A stretch of 64,000 nucleotides of DNA from Blautia sp. (GTDB lineage Bacteria; Bacillota; Clostridia; Lachnospirales; Lachnospiraceae), in the NCBI GenBank assembly GCA_021772055.1, contig JAETNR010000007.1, forward strand, positions 49,460 to 113,459, read 5' to 3'. Numbering within the stretch: the first letter of the stretch is position 1; each line of letters opens with the position of its first letter. A model generated the notes under the pieces. It was not told the origin of the DNA and ran no database searches. It worked only from the letters and a program-made list of their open reading frames with translations. Shown in pieces: positions 61,203 to 64,000 of the stretch. Both the position numbers and the translations under genes were made by a program.

Positions 61203-62227
61203 ATGGAAAAGAATTATTGCAAAGTATGAGTGAGATAGAAAATGATTTAATCATTCAGTCAGAATTTGAATTTCATCAAAAGAAAAAAATAATTCATGTT
61301 AAAAGAAGGATAGCAATTGCAGCGTGTTTATGTTTGTGTTTATGCGGGACAGTGCCTATATTGGCATTTGCCGGCAATGATTTTGCACATGAACTTCTTT
61401 ATTCGATTTCTCCATCAATAGCTCAAAAACTTAAGCCGATTAATGTTTCGTGTGAGGATAATGGCATTGAAATGACAGTAGTTGCAGCGGAAGTAAATGG
61501 CGAAAAAGCAACCATTTTGTTGTCAATGCATGATAAGATTGCTAAAAGACTAGATGAAACAACTGATCTTTTTGATAGTTATAGTATTTGCACTCCGTAT
61601 GATCAAAGTGGAGGATGTTCTCTTGTTAGTTATGATGCTGGTACGAATACGGCAACATTCATGTTAACAATTGAGCAAACAGACCATATATTGCTTCCAG
61701 GTGATAAAATTACGTTTTCTGTAAATCAGTTGCTCAGCAAAAAAGAACACAATAATTTTAAAATTGAAAAAATAGATACAAACAACGTGTATTCTATAAC
61801 AGAGTTTCTAGAGGAACCAGATATCAGAGGAGGTAGTGATTCGGAGTCTGAATCCATTGATGGGGATAATATGTTATTTATTAAACCTGACGAAGCAAAT
61901 GCTATTATTCTCAAAAAAGGGGTAGCTGTTACTGGATATGGAATCGTAGAAGGGAAGTTGCATATTCAAGTTAGATTTAGCGATATTCTTAATACAGATA
62001 ATCATGGTTATGTATATTTGAAAAACGAAGATGGAAAAGTAGTTAATTGTCAATCAAGTGTTGCATTTTGGGATCAGAGTCATGTGAATAGTTATGAGGA
62101 GTTTGTTTTTGAAGTATCTGCAGAAGAACTTGTTAACTATGAAATATGGGGAGAATTTTGGACATGTAACAATGCACCGATAGAAGGGGAATGGCAAGTT
62201 ACATTTCCGGTGGAGAAAAATGAATAA
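61199..62227 (+). CDS. DUF4179 domain protein, probable membrane anti-sigma factor
   Basis: 342 residues, ATGA overlap with the sigma gene. A cytoplasmic N-terminus of about 35 residues, one membrane helix (IAIAACLCLCLCGTVPILAFAG), then the DUF4179-type extracellular domain starting FAHELLYSISPSIAQKLKPINVSCEDNGIEMTVVAAEVNGEKATILLSM. In Clostridia such proteins are paired with ECF-like sigma factors and are believed to hold them at the membrane until an outside signal arrives. Last gene of element 3. Confidence 0.85.
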   Translation: MNGKELLQSMSEIENDLIIQSEFEFHQKKKIIHVKRRIAIAACLCLCLCGTVPILAFAGNDFAHELLYSISPSIAQKLKPINVSCEDNGIEMTVVAAEVNGEKATILLSMHDKIAKRLDETTDLFDSYSICTPYDQSGGCSLVSYDAGTNTATFMLTIEQTDHILLPGDKITFSVNQLLSKKEHNNFKIEKIDTNNVYSITEFLEEPDIRGGSDSESESIDGDNMLFIKPDEANAIILKKGVAVTGYGIVEGKLHIQVRFSDILNTDNHGYVYLKNEDGKVVNCQSSVAFWDQSHVNSYEEFVFEVSAEELVNYEIWGEFWTCNNAPIEGEWQVTFPVEKNE

Positions 62228-62296
62228 TAACTTTTAAATAGAATTTCTTGTATAGATAGTAGATGATTATTAGTTGATCTTGATATATAGCATATT

Positions 62297-62318
62297 GTTG
62301 ACAATAAAATGACAATAC
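62297..62318. repeat. Right end repeat of element 3 / start of element 4
   Basis: Matches 55114-55135 in 21 of 22 positions. No gene between 62228 and 62600. Confidence 0.82.
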
Positions 62319-62489
62319 AATCAGATGAAAACATAGCGAATTCATACAAAACAGTTCAAAAACGAACGGTTTCAAGAACGGAATACCAGAGAAACACTAC
62401 AAAGCAGATAGAACTTTGCGAGTTTGAATAACGGAAATTTTAAAAGAAATCCAGTATTTATGCGGGTTTCAAGGGATACAAAATACTCT

Positions 62490-62509
62490 GTGATGTTAGC
62501 GTGATGTTA
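62490..62509. repeat. Possible arm sites of the leftward integrase remnant
   Basis: GTGATGTTA occurs twice (62490-62498 and 62501-62509), 11 bp apart, downstream of the minus-strand integrase end, the same layout as the arm repeats of element 2. Confidence 0.45.
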
Positions 62510-62570
62510 AAAACAGACATGCATGCAAAATAAGCAGGTTTTCAGCATCATGTAAATAAAAATGAAGGCG

Positions 62571-62596
62571 CCTATCTGTTTGTCTACAGATAGGCA
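62571..62596. terminator. Hairpin after the leftward integrase remnant
   Basis: GCCTATCTG pairs with CAGATAGGC. It lies just past the stop codon of the minus-strand remnant and would have ended that gene. Confidence 0.65.
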
Positions 62597-62600
62597 TTTT

Positions 62601-62793
62601 CTATTTCTTCCGGAATTCGTTTAGCCGGCCGGCAATTGTGGAATCTTTTTCCGGGTACAGGTGCGAGTACGTATCCAAAGTGGTCTTTACAGATTCATGG
62701 CCAAGGCGTTCTGCAATTTCCAGAGCGGGGAATCCCATATCAACTAACATGCTGGCGTGTGAGTGCCGAATAAAATCCAAACGTTTGGATTTT
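62601..62793 (-). pseudogene. 3' end of a tyrosine integrase gene (leftward)
   Basis: On the minus strand the last 63 codons encode an integrase C-terminus: FIRHSHASMLVDMGFPALEIAERLGHESVKTTLDTYSHLYPEK, with the RH, H and Tyr catalytic positions. Everything upstream is lost; the frame runs into the opposite-strand remnant at the palindrome 62772-62793. Confidence 0.85.
62772..62793. repeat. Perfect 22-bp palindrome at the integrase-integrase junction
   Basis: The centre is AAACGTTT at 62779-62786; each arm continues into one integrase 3' end, so the inverted similarity extends imperfectly far beyond the palindrome (CGGCATTCACACG on one side, CGGCACTCACACG on the other). Confidence 0.85.
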
Positions 62794-62973
62794 TTGCGGC
62801 ATTCACACGTTTCGTTGCTAATCAGCATGGGATTTTCGGCGGTATCAATCGGGAACAGGGTAGGGCATGAAAGCGTGGATATTACGTTTCGATACGCCCA
62901 TATGTTCCCAACAGAACAGATACAAATGGCAGAGTTGTTGAACGCAGAGTTTAAGGAGGGTACAGAAGCATGA
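62772..62973 (+). pseudogene. 3' end of a tyrosine integrase gene (rightward)
   Basis: The plus strand reads RHSHVSLLISMGFSAVSIGNRVGHESVDITFRYAHMFPTEQIQMAELLN, close to the end of the element 3 integrase. The 5' part is missing. The stop overlaps the mobC-like start by 4 nt, as in element 3. Confidence 0.85.
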
Positions 62974-63359
62974 GCGGCACACACAAATATCCAACAATCA
63001 GTTTTCGCATTTCTCCTAGAGAACGGGAAGAAATCGAAGCAAAGATTTTTGCAAGCGGCATGAAAAAGAAAGATTATTTTGTCCGCTCCTGCATTTACAA
63101 TCGTGTATGCGTGGTAGGGAAGAAAGAAACAGTATATCAGATTGTGGAAAAATTACAGGATATGCAGAGTCATATGGAAAAACTGGCAGAGCAGATAAAA
63201 GGAGAAAAACCGGAGGTCACTACCGAAGAAATCAGAGAGTTACAGACATCTTATGAGGATATGTTGAAAGCAATCCTTTGGATGTTGGACGGAGCAAAAT
63301 ATCTGTGGCAAGGTAACATCAACGGAGAAGAAAAAAGCCCCGACAGCGGCAACTGTTAG
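62970..63359 (+). CDS. MobC-like relaxosome protein of element 4
   Basis: 129 residues, ATGA overlap with the integrase remnant. N-terminal ribbon-helix-helix part (PTISFRISPREREEIEAKIFASGMKKKDYFVRSCIYNRVCVVGKKE) and a helical rest. Homologous in position and pattern to the protein at 57055-57417, with clearly different sequence. Confidence 0.85.
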   Translation: MSGTHKYPTISFRISPREREEIEAKIFASGMKKKDYFVRSCIYNRVCVVGKKETVYQIVEKLQDMQSHMEKLAEQIKGEKPEVTTEEIRELQTSYEDMLKAILWMLDGAKYLWQGNINGEEKSPDSGNC

Positions 63360-63374
63360 GGCTGTGATAACTGG

Positions 63375-63421
63375 AAAACCTCTGTTATCAGTACTCACAA
63401 TACAAGTATAGCAGAGGTTTC
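63375..63421 (+). terminator. Hairpin between mobC- and repA-like genes of element 4
   Basis: AAACCTCTG and CAGAGGTTT form an inverted repeat enclosing about 28 nt, followed by CTTTC. Could be a terminator or a protein site, and it occupies the same place as the palindrome at 57487 in element 3. Confidence 0.5.
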
Positions 63422-63458
63422 TTTCAGTGACAACGATTTTTCAGAAATGGAGGGCATT

Positions 63459-64000
63459 ATGGAAGAAACAAAAACAGAATTACAGTTGATTAAATTGTCG
63501 GAGATACAGTCGCAAGAAGTTTCTTGGCTGTGGTTTCCGTTTATCCCTTATGGCAAGCTGACTATTGTTCAAGGCGATCCGGGTGACGGAAAGACAACAT
63601 TTATTCTGAACATAGCGGCGAAGCTGTCTAAGGGAGAAAGTTTGGACGGTGGAATGAATTTTACGGAGCCTTTGAATGTAATCTATCAGAGTGCGGAGGA
63701 CGGTCTTGCCGATACGGTCAAGCCCCGGTTAGAACAGGCAGGGGCAGACTGTGAGAAAATCTCGGTCATTGATGAAAAGATAAAATCACTTTCCATGATA
63801 GATGAACGCTTGGAAAAAGCTGTTATAAAGATAGGCGCAAAGCTGCTGATTTTAGACCCGATACAAGCCTATTTGGGCGGTGGTATGGATATGAACCGGG
63901 CGAATGAAGCAAGGGATATGACAAAGAAGTTGGCGGCACTGGCAGAGAAACATCAGTGTGCGATTGTCCTTGTCGGGCATATGAACAAGGCGGCAGGAAA
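63459..64000 (+). CDS. RepA-like AAA family ATPase, 3' end outside window
   Basis: ATG 63459 follows GGAGGGCATT. The open frame runs to the window end. It begins METKTELQLIKL-like and carries WLWFPFIPYGKLTIVQGDPGDGKTTFILN (Walker A), then YQSAEDGLADTVKPRLEQAGADCEKI, LLILDPIQAYLGGGMDMNRANEARDM and CAIVLVGHMNKAAG. It parallels the protein at 57551-58561 throughout, with about half the residues alike by eye. The first residues are Met-Glu-Glu-Thr-Lys-Thr. Confidence 0.9.
   Translation, partial: MEETKTELQLIKLSEIQSQEVSWLWFPFIPYGKLTIVQGDPGDGKTTFILNIAAKLSKGESLDGGMNFTEPLNVIYQSAEDGLADTVKPRLEQAGADCEKISVIDEKIKSLSMIDERLEKAVIKIGAKLLILDPIQAYLGGGMDMNRANEARDMTKKLAALAEKHQCAIVLVGHMNKAAG

Larger units (their letters stand above)
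55114..62318. mobile_element. Element 3: mobilizable element downstream of guaA
   Basis: Bounded by a 22-bp direct repeat (55114-55135 and 62297-62318, one mismatch). It carries a CI-like repressor, excisionase, integrase, MobC-like protein, RepA-like ATPase, small ORF, relaxase and a sigma/anti-sigma pair. It has relaxase and accessory genes but no mating-pair or coupling genes, so it is an integrative mobilizable element depending on a helper. Confidence 0.85.
62297..64000. mobile_element. Element 4: damaged relative of element 3, continuing beyond the window
   Basis: Starts with the shared 22-bp repeat and an operator-like site (62354-62367), then two joined integrase 3' ends, a mobC-like gene and a repA-like gene in the same order as element 3. 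Repressor, excisionase and integrase 5' end are missing. The right end is outside the window. Confidence 0.7.

Noticed and set aside
1..64000. CRISPR array
   Set aside because: I saw no series of regularly spaced repeats with unique spacers and no cas genes. The repeats found are att copies, arm sites, operators and iteron-like motifs.

Overview
The window looks like chromosome from a gut-type Lachnospiraceae (class Clostridia, perhaps a Blautia relative). The signs are a Met T-box leader before metG, a yybP-ykoY leader before a P-type ATPase, GGAGG ribosome sites, Gram-positive style promoters, MATE pumps, an Mrp-like antiporter operon, guaA, trxB and trmB. Genus cannot be fixed from the sequence alone.

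Layout. 1-17.7 kb is ordinary chromosome: the 3' part of an aminotransferase gene, a decayed ATP-binding regulator gene, T-box-metG, Mn2+-type riboswitch and P-type ATPase, a PQQ-like beta-propeller protein, tatD, a CapA-like protein, a MarR regulator, a DUF885 protein, trxB, an NlpC/P60 wall hydrolase, a cluster of DnaA boxes, trmB and a small ORF. At 17757-17829 lies tRNA-Lys(CTT). Two different integrated elements sit in tandem in its 3' end, marked by three copies of the tRNA 3' end plus its terminator (17785, 27583, 40057). Element 1 (about 17.8-27.6 kb) has a tyrosine integrase, a DUF927 helicase-like protein, an iteron-like AT-rich region and many small unknown genes, but no recognisable transfer genes. 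Element 2 (about 27.6-40.1 kb) has its own tyrosine integrase, an FtsK-like ATPase and a replication initiator of the eukaryotic-virus CRESS type (HUH nuclease plus superfamily 3 helicase). Between the FtsK-like gene and the rep gene is a perfect 14-bp stem whose loop region carries TAGTATTAC on the rep-coding strand, the same nonanucleotide used as nick site by circoviruses. I consider this the most interesting thing in the window.

40.2-55.1 kb is chromosome again: a MATE pump behind an attenuator-like leader, a ten-gene Mrp/Mbh-like cation antiporter operon with four NuoL/M/N-type subunits and no hydrogenase genes, a second MATE pump, and guaA.

Downstream of the guaA terminator is another integration site. 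Element 3 (about 55.1-62.3 kb) is a small mobilizable element: CI-like repressor with three operator-like sites, excisionase, integrase, MobC-like protein, RepA-like ATPase, probable oriT, MobV-type relaxase and, as cargo, an ECF-like sigma factor with a DUF4179 anti-sigma-like partner. Its 22-bp end sequence recurs at 62297, where a fourth, damaged element begins. That element shows two integrase 3' ends fused head to head around a perfect palindrome, then mobC and the start of a repA-like gene that runs off the window.

The two integration sites therefore act as islands of element accretion in a housekeeping region dominated by translation, wall and ion-transport genes.
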